Shown: positions 22,474-36,000, counted from the stretch's first letter. The stretch is DNA of 64,000 nt from Chelonoidis abingdonii (GCF_003597395.2 NC_133778.1:27199986-27263985); one strand, 5' to 3'. Numbers and translations: made by a program. Notes: generated by a model from the letters alone, not told the origin.

Positions 22474-25400
22474 AAGGCATAGCGCGATAGTCAGAACTAG
22501 GTGCTATGGTTCTTCCATTAATAGAAATTGTTAAAATTAGTTTTTTGTATGCCAGTGGCGTACTAGGTAGTGTTCACTCAGACAAGAAATCCCCCAACCC
22601 AACGACCCTACAATCAGATCCATGCCAGCCAACCCTTGAGCTCATGCAGAGCCCCGTTGATTTCAGTGGGACTCCTCATGGCCCATCTACACGGGTCTGA
22701 TCATAGGACTGGGACATAAGACAAGCAACTCATGTTGTATACATTTTTCATATATTGAATACTCCCAACCTAACTTTCCATGGTAGTTTATAATACACTT
22801 AGTCCTTAAAGGTTTGGATATTTAAAATAAACTTTAGGTAAATATGCAAGCTGTAGTGTCCTTATCTGATTGACTGGAAGCCTCAAACCTTTTGAGGTTT
22901 GTCTATCATTAATATGCAGAAACTGCTTTATATACAGTTCTTGCTAATGGTGTGGTTACCCTAAAATAAGTTTTTACAAATTATCATCATTTTAGTATCT
23001 GATGCCATGTGTGAAACCTCCAGGAAACACTTTACTAAAATTATTAATTCCAAATACAGGGCCAAATGCTGCACTCCCTGTTCGGCCATACCATGTGTTG
23101 TCTTCACCTTAGGAAGAACAGTAAAGTTTGGCCCACAGTACATAAAAATGTTGTTCATCATTAAAAAATTAGAACATTTTAGAACTAAATGGAAAATAGA
23201 GGTTTCCTTTGAAATAAACCACAGTCCAGCATAATAGGGACTTCAGAGCTAAATAAGAATGCAAAGAAGTGGACTAATGATCCTAAGTAAACAAGTTCTC
23301 ATGACTGTTTTGTTAGCTCAGTTGTTTGCTGTAGTGAATGACAGCTGGTACTTCAGAGTCCAATAATTACACTGACATAGCTCTAGCAATCTGGGAGCTC
23401 AGAGAAAGGGCAGCCACAGCAAAACACACAGCAGAGACATGTTTGGTTAGTCTGAATGTTGAGATTAATCTGCTTTTGAATTCCCAGCTACTAACTCCAC
23501 CACAGGAGTGACCATCTCACAAGGGAAGCCCCTCCCATTCCCTAATGAAAGGAATATACATCTGTGCAGCCTCCCTGGGGTAAGATTCCAATGATGACCT
23601 AATACAGAAAGTCAAAACATCCTCCAGCTACATGACAGGGGCCTCCCAATTATACGCCAACCTCTTTCTCTCTCATTGCCCTGATGCTTCTCCAAGGGGC
23701 ATAAGAGGTACTGACTTGTTTGTTGGTCATGCTCTCATCAAGATAAAACAGTTCTGGGTTTTGTGTTTACAAAATATCTTGCACTTATGTAGTGACTGTC
23801 ATGCAATTGTAAACAGACCTCTCAGAGGAGGGTTATTGTGTTATAATTTGTAATAAATCTGAGGGTCACCATATCCCAGAATTACTGAACAAGGTTTAGT
23901 AATGATACATCACAGGGGTAGTATAATTTAAACAGCAGGCAAGAGCTGACAAAGGGGAGGTTTTACATCATGATAAAAGTAATTTAATGGTAGTCGAGAT
24001 AATACAACTGATTGTCCAAAAAAACAAAAAACAAAAAAAAACCCCCACCACATAATGGGGATTTTATTTAAACCAGAACTGGATTCCACCTCCCTACAAT
24101 AACATTGAATTGATGAAGAATACATAATAAATTTATAATGGTTCACATATATATGTATACACACACACACACACACACGCTTGCTAATAAGCTTTGAAGG
24201 TAAGCAGTCCTTCAAAACTCCCCACAGAGGTGTTCCTGTGGTTTCAAATTCATAAAACCCTCTGTCCAGAACAGACACTCTCAAGAAAAGTTTAATCCAT
24301 CCTTTATACAGTTCAAAGGTCTTTGAGCTAGAGTTTCCAGGCAATCAATCAGTTTCTCTCCCTAGCATGTTTCAAAAGGCTGGTTTTGGAGGTGAGACTT
24401 TGCATTTCCCTCCTCCCAAGTACTTAATGGAAAACTCACTTTACACACATTGTCCCAAACAGTTCTTTGAGGTTTATAATGCTTTCTAGAGCTTGCATTA
24501 ATCATGTCTTCCTCCTATTAATGTTCCAAACTGTCTCTCAATAGTACATAAACATTTGCATTTTTAATACAATGAACTCCAGAGATGTTAAACTTAATAC
24601 AATGAGGTTCGGCCAGAATATTGCCATATCTGTCAACACCACTACAATGTATTGACTTTGGCTAAATATTTATAGTACTGATTGCACAATCTGAGGTGGA
24701 GGGATGGAAGCAAAACAGATTTTGGGTACATTTTTATGCTAAGAAACTTAGAGCCAAAAAATCAAAGGAAACAAAAAATACAAGTCCAAGCACAGCACAG
24801 AATGATGAACCCAGAGCTCCTCCTTCTCTGTCTAATGGTGTTCTCCAAAGAACAAATATCTCATTCCTTCCCCTTGCCGTCTCAGTTCAGTGCTTTTTCT
24901 GAAAGTCACATGTCATACTGCAGACTGTGGGTTAGGAACCAGGCTAAGACTAGAGCTGCACAAGAATGTCTGGACCATGAACAAGAACAACTAACATCAG
25001 TTTAGCCTTGGGTTTACAGAAAGATTAGAAATATATGTTAGTATCACACTGGATACTCCAAGATTCCCCATCTGGGGAAGAAGCCCTTCCCAGACCTATT
25101 TTTCACCTGGGCTCTTCTGTCCTAACCACCATGGCATTGCCTTATGTGACCTTTGGATGTATAACGGTTCTATGGTTTCTAACTGCTCGGTGTGGTTCTG
25201 AGTAGAGAATGGCTGACAGAACAGCTCAGTTGCTAATCTGAATCCGAGTAGAGCAGTCTCAACCAAGTTTGTTGGAAACTTTAAAACTGGGAGCTCACTT
25301 CAGCAGATGTAGGTTTACCAGTCTTACAAGATACAAAGCCACAGCAATCTTTACCTTTTGGGTATTGTTCATAGTAGCAACTTTATTTTTTTCTCCCACG

Positions 25401-26516
25401 GTGCTTCGGGCCACATCTCTTCTGGGAACATCACAAACAGGCTTCCTCTAAAAGAGGATTCTGCCACGGACCCCCCACGATCACCATGTATTCCGCTGCT
25501 GTACAGCCTACAGTTCAAGTCCTGCGTTAGCCCAAAGTACTGTGCATCATCAGAACCTCTATGCTTGCACACATATGTAATGGTATCTACATGTCAACTG
25601 AGGATTGCATTTCCCAGTGGCAGTGATATAACAAGAAGAGAACCTATGTAACCAATGGAAACCTGGGGCATCATCTTCCCTCATAAAATATCCTCAAATC
25701 TATTTTTTCAGCTCAGTGGTGTTTAGTCATCGAGGAGTGCTCACTTCTTATTGAAAGTGCAGCCTGAACCTCATCTGAAGTCACTGTGGTTATGAATCAC
25801 AGTCTAACTGTAAGTGCCAGGAATCTGTAGCCCACAGAAATAAATGACTTTCCACAGCTCTTTGGCCTATTGAGTGCTGTGCTGTTTTTTCTGTGCTTAA
25901 ATAAAAGCATTCGTGACATATGGTTCAAGCTGCAGTTCTTTCCTAACTTGAATTTTTGTCAGTTTTTGTTCCTGGATTTATTTTCTCTTTTTTAAATTGT
26001 CATCTTCAGTAGCTCGGCCAATTGTTTCTTCATTTTCTTCTTTCCCACCCCCATGCTGCCAGCGTAATTCAGTGAAACCAGGAAACTGGGCAAATTCTTC
26101 TGCAGAAAGAAGTTTATGACTTAACCACTTCAGAAGCAGGAATTCTAAGTTCGTTCATTAGACTGCCTGCATGGAAAGAGTCTGTGGGCCAGTTTGCATC
26201 TGGCACCACATGGACGTAGGAGACAAGAAACCTCCTCCTTTATGCCTCCATACGGATGTGATCCCCTAATAGCTACACCGACTCCACACTCTTCAAAGAA
26301 GATGAGGATGGAATGGGAGTAAGGGACCCACTTCTCACCCCACCAGCCAGCAGAGTTGTCCGCACACTGGAGGAAGCAAATGTTCCACCCTGTAACTGAG
26401 CAGTGCAGCATTTACATTGCTCCCCTGTCTCAAGGCATTTCAGGCAGTGTGGTGCCTGGCTGAAGCTGGATGACTCCTCGCGCTGTTACTGGAGTGATGC
26501 TTCTCTACATCATGCC
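22474..26516. other. unassigned noncoding DNA
   Basis: Nothing gene-like was recognised in 4 kb. A (CA)10 microsatellite sits at 24159-24178 after ATATATGTATA. An unpaired copy of the palindrome-core motif (GTTGATTTCAGTGGG) lies near 22648. Open frames such as 23928-24344 (minus) and 24682-25005 (plus) lack domain or exon features. Confidence 0.45.
24159..24178. repeat. (CA)10 microsatellite
   Basis: A perfect AC dinucleotide run of 20 bp. Confidence 0.9.
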
Positions 26517-26655
26517 TAGGGTAACTAGATGAGAGGAATAAAATAGCAGGACAAACTGGGGGGGGAGGGGCAAAGCTGCCGGCGGAGCGAAATATCGGGA
26601 CAAACACCTTAATATCAGGACAGTCCCAATGTTGTTGGGACGTCTGGTCACCCTA
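26517..26655. mobile_element. MITE with TA-flanked inverted ends
   Basis: The left end is TAGGGTAACTAGATG and the right end GTCTGGTCACCCTA, inverted copies of TAGGGTGACCAGA with a few changes. A TA is present at both outer edges, as expected for a TA target site. The interior has a G run and GGGACA/GTCCC palindromes. It is 139 bp with no coding capacity. Confidence 0.65.
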
Positions 26656-26734
26656 ATCATGTCTAATAAAAAGCTGTGCTTTCAAAGCACAGTGAGTTCC
26701 TGTATTTGCAAAAGGATTTAGAGAAGAAAAGATA

Positions 26735-26995
26735 GGTTTCAGAGTAGCAGCTGTGTTAGTCTGTGTCTGCAAAAATAACAGGAGTCCTTGTGGCACCTTA
26801 GAGACTAACAAATTTATTTGAGCATAAGCTTTCATGGGCTACAGCCCACTTCATCGGACGCATAGAATGGAACATATAGTGAGGAGATATATATACATAC
26901 AGAGAACATGAAAAGGTGGGAGTTGCTCAACCAACTCTAAGAGGCTAATTAATTAAGATGAACTTGTCAACAGGAGAAAAAAAAACTTCTGTAGT
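26735..26995 (-). mobile_element. Penelope-like repeat fragment with hammerhead-like core, copy 1
   Basis: The segment begins GGTTTCAGAGTAGCAG and contains GTGGCACCTTAGAGACTAAC and AATTTATTTGAGCATAAGC. On the minus strand it reads CCGATGA (26851-26857), a stem (26843-26849 with 26834-26840), GAAA (26830-26833), then GCTTATGCTC. Penelope-like elements are known to carry hammerhead ribozyme motifs and this arrangement resembles one. Here the first core box differs (CCGATGA for CTGATGA). Two relatives lie at 58452-58760 and 60923-61036. Confidence 0.55.
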
Positions 26996-26999
26996 CTCT

Positions 27000-28324
27000 G
27001 TCTTCAATTTAAAAGTTTCAATAGTAATAGTAGTTTCAGACTTTTTTTTATTAACTAAAAAATAAAAATACAATTTTCAAGCAGCTGTTCCCTAACATGG
27101 ATTAGAACCTTGGAATATCTTGAAAAAACAACAGTGCTTAAGAACTGAAGGTAGACAGGGCTCTTTCCCCTGAGTCAGTTACAGGATCGGAAATCTGGCA
27201 GGCTGTTTGAGGGGCATTTTTGCTGATGTCTTTCATATGAGACCCAAAACAGAGGTCATTAAAGATCCCACTTTACTCTTCTCAAAAGTAGGGCAGCTAA
27301 TGCTGCAGTTCCCACCAAGTCCCAACTCAGGTAATTGCTTCCTGCCTCTCCAAATCCCCTCCCCCCTGGTTCAGTTAGATATAGTATTCTTCACTTCCCT
27401 TGGTGGGGCTGTGTTTTATTCCCCTCCTCCCTGCCCCATTGAGTTAGTAACAAGTGGCCCATTTGGGTAGCTAGAGGCATCAGATGTCCCTTTTGTTGCC
27501 GTTACTTACAGCTACCAGTGACTGCGTGTGTAGGTAAGGATTCCGTGTGACTGTCCAAATCCCCTATTCTCTTCAGTACCTAGGGCTCTCTTGTTGCCTC
27601 CTTAGGACGTTCAGAGTGTCTAATTAAAAAAATTAGAAAATACACACACAGAATCCAGACAAGCTACATTTATTTATACCAAGAACCACAAAGACCATTT
27701 ACCTTCAGCAAATGAGTGCTCAAGAAAAGAAAAACTGGAGACGGGAGTTAAAACATTTTATATAAATATATGCTATCAGTAGTACATATTCTAAAATACA
27801 TAGTGCATTTATTCAAATGTGTCCTCAGAACAACGATCATTGCCCCAACAAAATTAAAAATCTAAAATTCAGTAGGTGTCTAAGAGGCCTCTGGTCTGAA
27901 ATTTCTTAGCAGCCCCAAGTATTATTTTTTTTAAAAATTCAAAGGACTATGATTTCAAGTTCAAGAACTTAGGCAAATAGGAGTTCTTTGGGGATTCTTC
28001 ACTGGAAGATAAATTGAGAGAGTCCTCCTCTAAACCCTTAGGAGGAACAACCATAGCTGGTAAATACACTTCTCCAGCTGTGACCAGAGATTTTGTCTCA
28101 GTTGCCCAAAATGCCTCACAACACTTTGAATTGGAAATTTGCAGAAAACTTCAGGACGGGATGTAAATTTGGAAAAATTATACACTGCTTAATTGAACAC
28201 AAAATGAGTGGTGATAGTATCAGGACCCTTTGGAATGCTCAGAACAGTAATTAGTTTTAGGAATAAACCTGTAATTAAATAAAAATTAAGAATAATTTAA
28301 ATTAGAAAATCTAATAATGGCAGT
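27000..28324. other. unassigned noncoding DNA
   Basis: No gene or recognised repeat. The plus-strand frame at 27207-27470 is short and featureless. Confidence 0.45.
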
Positions 28325-28760
28325 TATAGAGTGATGTAATACAGTGGGAGATCCCATTTCTAGGGCACCCAGGAGTCCATTGCCTATGATGTAATAATTC
28401 CACTTCCTGTGGGGAATGACTCAGCAAAATCCCATAGAGATACATTGAAGTCCATAGGAATACATGGGACTTCCAAACAGGAAGTAGGTAGGGCTCATTC
28501 AAAAGTCAGCTGAAAAACTCCATTGGAACACATTGAGCCCATAGACGTCTATGATAGGAGGAGGAGCTACTAGGACACACAACCAATTAGCATACAATTA
28601 ACATATGCTAATTGCTGAAAACTGATTGGCTGAGCTTGAGTGTCACGTCGGTACACATGACATAATTTAGCATATGCAAATCCCTGAAAGCTGATTAGCT
28701 ATAATTTATCATCTAATTCAGCCAATGCGCTGCAAATCATACGTAAAGGTGATAGCCAGC
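28325..28760 (+). promoter_or_regulatory. promoter- or LTR-like region of unknown family
   Basis: Several regulatory-looking features cluster here. There is a perfect 14-bp palindrome CATAGACGTCTATG at 28540-28553 with a CRE-like core; a TGACTCA match near 28418; inverted ACTTCCTGT (28402-28410) and ACAGGAAGT (28477-28485); a direct repeat of about 45 bp (28589-28633 and 28658-28702); a perfect octamer ATGCAAAT at 28674-28681; CCAAT boxes at 28583-28587 and 28722-28726; and an inverted ATTGG at 28625-28629. Duplicated modules with such sites are typical of LTR U3 regions and of tissue-specific promoters. No clear TATA box is seen. Function is inferred only from motif density. Confidence 0.35.
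28590..28702 (+). repeat. duplicated ~45-bp module
   Basis: CATATGCTAATTGCTGAAAA at 28602 continuing CTGATTGGCTGA is repeated 69 bp later as CATATGCAAATCCCTGAAAG at 28671 continuing CTGATTAGCTAT. The second copy creates a perfect octamer site and the first an inverted CCAAT box. Confidence 0.7.
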
Positions 28761-28938
28761 AGGCTAAAACCTTGTAAGGTACAAGGACCTGAAGGAGAGC
28801 GGAAAGCTGCAGGACACCTGGAAGAAAGAAGACACTCACAGAGCTGCAGCAACCACACCAGTGGAACCTTGCTGGGTAAGAAAGCTAACTATTGCCTTAC
28901 AGCAGCAGCGTAGCTAACTACCCACAATCACAAGCACA

Positions 28939-29385
28939 ATGGCGCTCGCTAGCCCCAGACAATGCTCACTGGCAGCCATCACTCACAAAGCAGCTACTAC
29001 TGCAGCAGCACCACAAACCATAGCAATGGCTTCTGTAAGTAGCTGATGGCCTTGCCATCCTAGCAAAGCAACAACAGCAGCACCGCAACCCACACTCGCT
29101 AGCGTCGTTCCCAAGTAGCTACAACATCCCTGCAACCCACACTCGCTAGCGTCGTTCCCAAGCAGCTACAACAACCCTGCAACCCACACTCGCTAGCGTC
29201 GTTCCCAAGCGGCTCCTGCAGCAGCAGTAACAGTAACTCAGGGTTCCAAGGTTGCCCCGGCAATGGCTGTTTCTGCCACCCAGCCAGCCAAGGCCACTGC
29301 GGCAGCTACCTCAGCAGCAGTCAAGCAGGCTTCTGTATCTGCTCCCTGTGGAGAAACTTTACCTCTGTGGAAGCAGGCAGCTTGA
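28939..29385 (+). other. alanine-rich reading frames interrupted by stops, possible decayed coding unit
   Basis: One reading frame begins with ATG at 28939-28941 (MALASPRQCSLAA...) and stops at 29044-29046. The same frame reopens after a stop at 29194-29196 and encodes 62 residues to a stop at 29383-29385; about one third are Ala, with Thr, Pro, Gln and Lys. Both parts are compositionally alike. The 47-bp tandem repeat lies between them, and because 47 is not a multiple of three each added copy shifts the frame. This could be a broken Ala-rich protein, a gag-like fragment or simply GCA-rich DNA. I recognise no family. Confidence 0.25.
29085..29220 (+). repeat. 47-bp tandem repeat, nearly three copies
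   Basis: Units start at 29085, 29132 and 29179. The first 31 bp (GCAACCCACACTCGCTAGCG, then TCGTTCCCAAG) are identical in all three; units 1 and 2 differ at only two positions overall. The high identity implies recent expansion. Confidence 0.9.
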
Positions 29386-29514
29386 ACAACAGCACAGATT
29401 GCTTCCAGCACTCCTGAAACATAGACTGAGCATAAGGCCCTCGAAGACGATTCAGAGGGATTGTTAAGAAAGCCCCTGTATGTCCAATTTTCTTTTATTA
29501 GGGGCTGCAATGTA

Positions 29515-29520
29515 AATAAA
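29515..29520 (+). terminator. candidate poly(A) signal for the 28.7-29.5 kb unit
   Basis: AATAAA at 29515-29520 is followed within 30 bp by a T/G-rich stretch (TTTTCTGTCTGAGTG), as in functional polyadenylation sites. Confidence 0.35.
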
Positions 29521-29540
29521 GTTGAAATTTTCTGTCTGAG

Positions 29541-31433
<1,893 letters not shown>

Positions 31434-31923
31434 AAGGGCAAGGATCCCCCATATATTCCAGCCCTAGGACATGTGCAGGAACAGCTGGGGCACCAACCCT
31501 GTGGAGCAGCATGTTAAACAGATATTGACAATGAGGAGCTGGAAAGGACTAGGGTCATTTACAGGTGCAACAACCACATGAATCTGATAGTAAGATTTAA
31601 AGCGATGATGGGACTACATGTTGCTAGAAGACGGTTAAAGGCCCAACCACCCTATGAAGCTGCTGCAGGTTGGATTTCAAGGGACCGGGACCATGCTGAG
31701 CTAGTGGCAAGAATGACAAATGGGGCTGTTTAAAGAAGCATTTACCACAGGGAACACTGGAGTACCATCAACTTACCAGTGGCAGCAGGAAGGAGATAGT
31801 CCCCTCTGCAGGCAGATTTGGACTGCACCACAATATCTGAAGGCAGCAACGTACGGGTGAGATGGTGAGACAAATAGCAGCAAAGATCTTTGTGTCACCT
31901 ACTCCCTAATGGACTATAATAAA
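31434..31923 (+). terminator. TSSK6: 3' untranslated region and candidate poly(A) signal of the kinase gene
   Basis: The first AATAAA after the stop codon is at 31918-31923, about 485 bp downstream. No encoded poly(A) tract follows, which argues mildly against a recent retrocopy with preserved tail. Assignment of this signal to the gene is inference from distance. Confidence 0.4.
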
Positions 31924-34900
31924 CTCTGAAGTTCCCATGTGGTTGACTTTCTGTGCTGCTCCCTGATTCCTTTCTGCCAAAAAGCTTCCAAGTCTGAGTC
32001 ACCCAGTAGCATTTATAATAAGGGCCATGGCCAGGGCTTTGGGGGGCCGGAGGAGACCTTTTTAATCTCTTTCCCACTGCTCTTCAGCCTGTTTTCAAAC
32101 ACCATTTCCTAGGTGGCTCCTCACCTCACTCATTTGGAGGAAGATTCCCTCCTTTTGGAACCTGGGATCTGAACAGTCTCCTACTTTGGAGATGTTCAAA
32201 ATCTAGATCTGATTCTAGGGTCAAAACTTTGGATTGGGCTCAATCAGAGGTGCATAAAGCTGGAAAATGATAGATATTTTGCTAAAAATGGGGACATTTT
32301 GTATTTCCAGCTCCGAAAGTAACCTGAGAACTGCACGTAAAAAGTTAGCAACTGTTCTTAAACCAGGCCCCAAATCTCTGCTATATATCTCCATTGCCAA
32401 ACCCCCACTTGCAAAGAATCTTTCACTTATGGGGGAAAAAGCCTGAAACACTTTTTAATAAGACCTTTAAAGTTTCCCTTATTAAAATGAAGTCTGACTC
32501 AAAACTTCCACTGAAGTCAATGGAATGGCACCCATAGAGATACATATCAAGCCCACCCTGTTAGACAAATGCTTCTATTGTTTTTTAAACCAACCAAAAT
32601 CAGCGATAGCAGCTACACCATCCAAGATTCATCTTTCACTAACCAGTGCACATGGCTTTGCAAGAATCAAGGGCTGTTGTTGTTGAGAACCAAATTTTGG
32701 TTTCAAGCTTCTGATCTTTATAAAAATCAGGGGTTAAATAAAACCACCCTTAGCAGTGTACATTTCAGTCCAAAAGGGTTGTCCAGAAAATGATCTCTGT
32801 TGCATGATGAAAAATGCATTCCTTGTGAGATGACTTACCTTTCATCTCAATAAAAATATAACCTCTTGAGTTTCAGCACCGGAGGGCATGGATTTATGGA
32901 GTCATTAGTGACTCTGCACATTTCAGAGTGGGGAGAACAGCTTTTTATTTTTTTATTCTCAGCACATTGTGCCAGGGAACATCCTTTATGGAGATCTCAC
33001 TGCAGGAGGTAAGTGCCACCAGAGGTGAGAAAGTCCCCGCAAGGCAGCGCATCTGTAAAATTGCAAGGGAGCAGTCTCTATTAGGTGGCTATTCATACTG
33101 ATAATCTGCAGAGGAGCAAATCCCAGCACGAATGCAAGTATCTATGTAAGGCGGGGCTCAATTGTACAGGGACTTGCTGTCCATGGGGTATTCTAGTGAA
33201 TTCTCAGGAGGTTTGGATAAAGATCCAGAGAGTGGATGCTCATCAACTTCCAGAAGCCAACCACCCCATGACACTCGCCTGTAATCTGTCCCTAAAGAAA
33301 ACCACCACCCCGCCCCGACGGCTGTCTTAATTGGGGAGGTAGAAATGGCGGTCCCCTCCAGGGTGTTGAGAGGGTGAATAGCAAGTCTGTCACCACATGC
33401 ACACTGCAGCTCATCTCAGACAGCAGCTCCCTTTTGTTTTTTCAGTGTTAAGTCTAGTTTATCCCCTTTCCCTCTCTTTCTCTCTTCCCCTTGGTGACCT
33501 CTGGGTTTCTATCCATTTGACTGTCACCTGGGAGTTAAAGTAGGTGGTTTGGGTAAACATCTAGAGGACACTCTACTGCTCCCCATAGTTGGCCTTAACT
33601 CCCAGTGAATCCTTCTGTGCTCCCTGCCTAGCCTCAGTGTAGTCTCAGTTTCCCAGCTCAAGTTCCCAAGGGTATTTGCCTTCTAATGTATCCCCTCATT
33701 GTCCTCCAACTAGTCTCTGGTGCCCTTTCCCCCATTCCTTTGGTGCTCCCAACTCTTTCCCACTCAGTTAGTCCTGAGGTGGGAATCTGGTAGTGTATGT
33801 AGAGTGGAGGCTGAGTGGATGGAAGGCAGGGAAGGAAGCTAGGCTAATAGCATGGCAGAGAGGTTGAGAGACAGGAAAGTAGGAAGGCTGGGTATGTCCC
33901 CAGGGAGCTGTTAGGCAGGAAGGGTGATTGGGTATCCGGCAGGGTTGGAGGTACAGTGCCTGGGGAGGTTGCAGGAAGAAAGGGGCTAGGTTACCCTGTG
34001 CTAGGGAGTCCCATCCATACTGGATGGGATTTTTCAGCACAAGGAAGGTTCCTTAGCATGGTCTACAAAGTGCAGGGCCAGAGTCCCACCAGCTCAGTCT
34101 GTGGGCTGGACCATGTGGTAGTGGTAGGGTAAAGGAAGACAGCTGCCCTTCCCATGAAGGTATGCCTTCCTCAAGGATTGGGAGAGAGGAACGGGTCCCC
34201 CTGTTGCAAGTGGGGAGCCAGTCAGCTGCCCTCAGAAGATGGATGGAACAGGAGGCAGGAAGTCACTGCCTGTCTCTTCCAAAGATCCCAAAGGTAAGTG
34301 GGGGGCAATGGAGGCCCTGGGAATAGGGATAGTGGCTGCGGGGGGAGGAAGAAGAAAGGGGATAATCACCTTGGGGTGAGGAGCTGAGACAGCAGGAGAA
34401 GCTGCTGTGTTTGGGGCCAGCAGGGGATTCCCTGGGTTGACGAGAACTGGATGAGGTATGAGAAGGACCCACTGAGTGAGGAAAGTGTTACTGATTGCAG
34501 GGGCTGTGGTCCTCCCTGGCCACTTTCCCTTTTGCCTCTTCTCCTCTGTGTCAGGCTGCCGCAGGCCCCAGCGTAAGTGCTCAGACAGGGATAGGGAATG
34601 CTTAGGTATCCTCAGGCGTTCTGCCTGCACCCCACATGGTGGCCACTGCTGGCTGGAGACCAGAATTTCCCTTTTTAAAATAGTTCTGCCAACCGCCAGG
34701 GCCCCTTGGATACGGGGTTCAGAACCCAGCTACAGAGGAATGTACCAGAGTGTGCAACTTTACCCAGATCATCCCAAGGATCCTGGATGCTCAAAGCATT
34801 TAGAGGAAGCAATGCTGGGAATTTTCCAGAAGGGCCACACCAAGCTGAAGATCAGTGAGCTGATGAAGAGACACAGACATATTTAAGAGCAATGTGTGAC

Positions 34901-34989
34901 ACCATGGTCTGAGCAAGCCCATGGGCTCTGATCCCAACTCCAATGTACATACCCAATAACACCCAGCCGCTACTCTGTCCTCATTTCAC
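31924..34989. other. unassigned noncoding DNA
   Basis: No second gene follows the kinase. A palindrome-core motif copy (CACTGAAGTCAATGG) lies near 32509. The G-rich plus strand at 33770-34640 produces Pro/Ser-rich minus-strand frames (33768-34040 and 34232-34630) without domains, which I take as composition effects. The plus-strand frame at 34476-34886 is also unassigned. Confidence 0.45.
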
Positions 34990-35260
34990 AAGCCTCCAGG
35001 AAACTCACCTCTTCTCTGAGGCCTACAAGTCAATGTCATTCATTACATGTCCCATGACATGCACATCCCTGCACTGAGCTTTCATGTGATTTTATTGCTG
35101 TAACCCTCATCCTTCCCCATCCTTGCCTGCTGTTTGATAATCCTCATTCACTTTGCCACATGAAAAAACGTAGACTGAAGTTATCCTAGGCAGAGATTGT
35201 GTCTGACCTCTGGAAAGAATGTAGCACCCATTTCAGATGTTATAAAATAGTAATGTACAT
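34990..35260. repeat. possible L2/MIR-type 3' fragment
   Basis: AGGAAACTCACCTCTTCTCTGAGGCCTAC near 35000 and GGCAGAGATTGTGTCTGACC near 35190 follow the usual order of old L2/MIR 3' sequence. The match is weak. Confidence 0.35.
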
Positions 35261-35369
35261 TGTTCTGTGATATCACAATTAGCATGTGTGATGTCACATT
35301 GTTCTGTCAATCATAACATTTTACAAATGTATTTGATGTGGACACAGTGGCAAAAGGAGGACAGACACA

Positions 35370-36000
35370 TTCATAGAATTAAGTGGCAGGCCGCAAATTT
35401 TATTGAACTTTAACACAAGGGAGAGGCATTATGCATCCATCACCCATACTCTCCTATATCAGGCATTTAATTGGTTTGAGTTCAGAGATTACAGTGCTCC
35501 TTACCATATAGCTTGTAATTGGCACCACGGTTACAGGGCTGCTTACCATATAAGCCATAATGGAGAAGAGGCTTTCCTCAGCCTGCCCACCAGCACTCAT
35601 CTCTCTCTGAGTCCTCACCTACTCCCACCCCCACAAGGGGCACAAAGGGTGCAGCAGGATGGAGACCTCAGCCCACAAAGACCACAAGGTCTCACCTATC
35701 ACATGAGCCCAAAGCCCATCATCAAAATCCAGCTCTTTTTCCTCTTGGAAATGTTCATTTTACTCTCCTAACTGCACTAGAAACCACCTGCAAGTTGCGA
35801 TGAATGAACAACACCAACCTCACTTAGGTACTAAACGTGTTCCCTACTCAATCCACCGTCACTTGCAGGTGCTGTGAGGAAGGCAGAAAGATTCCCGGTC
35901 CTCTGACAATTGGCCCCAAGAGAAAAAAAAATCCTTCCTGACGCCCTAAACAGGCAATCGGCAAGACCTGCAGCATCCATCAGGCTGGGTTCCCATTCCT
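35370..36000. repeat. interspersed repeat, CR1-UTR-like in part
   Basis: GGCCCCAAGAGAAAAAAAAA then TCCTTCCTGACGCCC near 35910-35945, followed by GGCAATCGGCAAGACC, resembles text found in CR1-type LINE untranslated regions of reptiles. The part before it (TATAGCTTGTAATTGGCACC) is repeat-like but unassigned. Confidence 0.35.

Noticed and set aside
34232..34886. 132-codon minus and 136-codon plus frames
   Set aside because: No recognisable domain; the minus frame is Pro-rich because the plus strand is G-rich.
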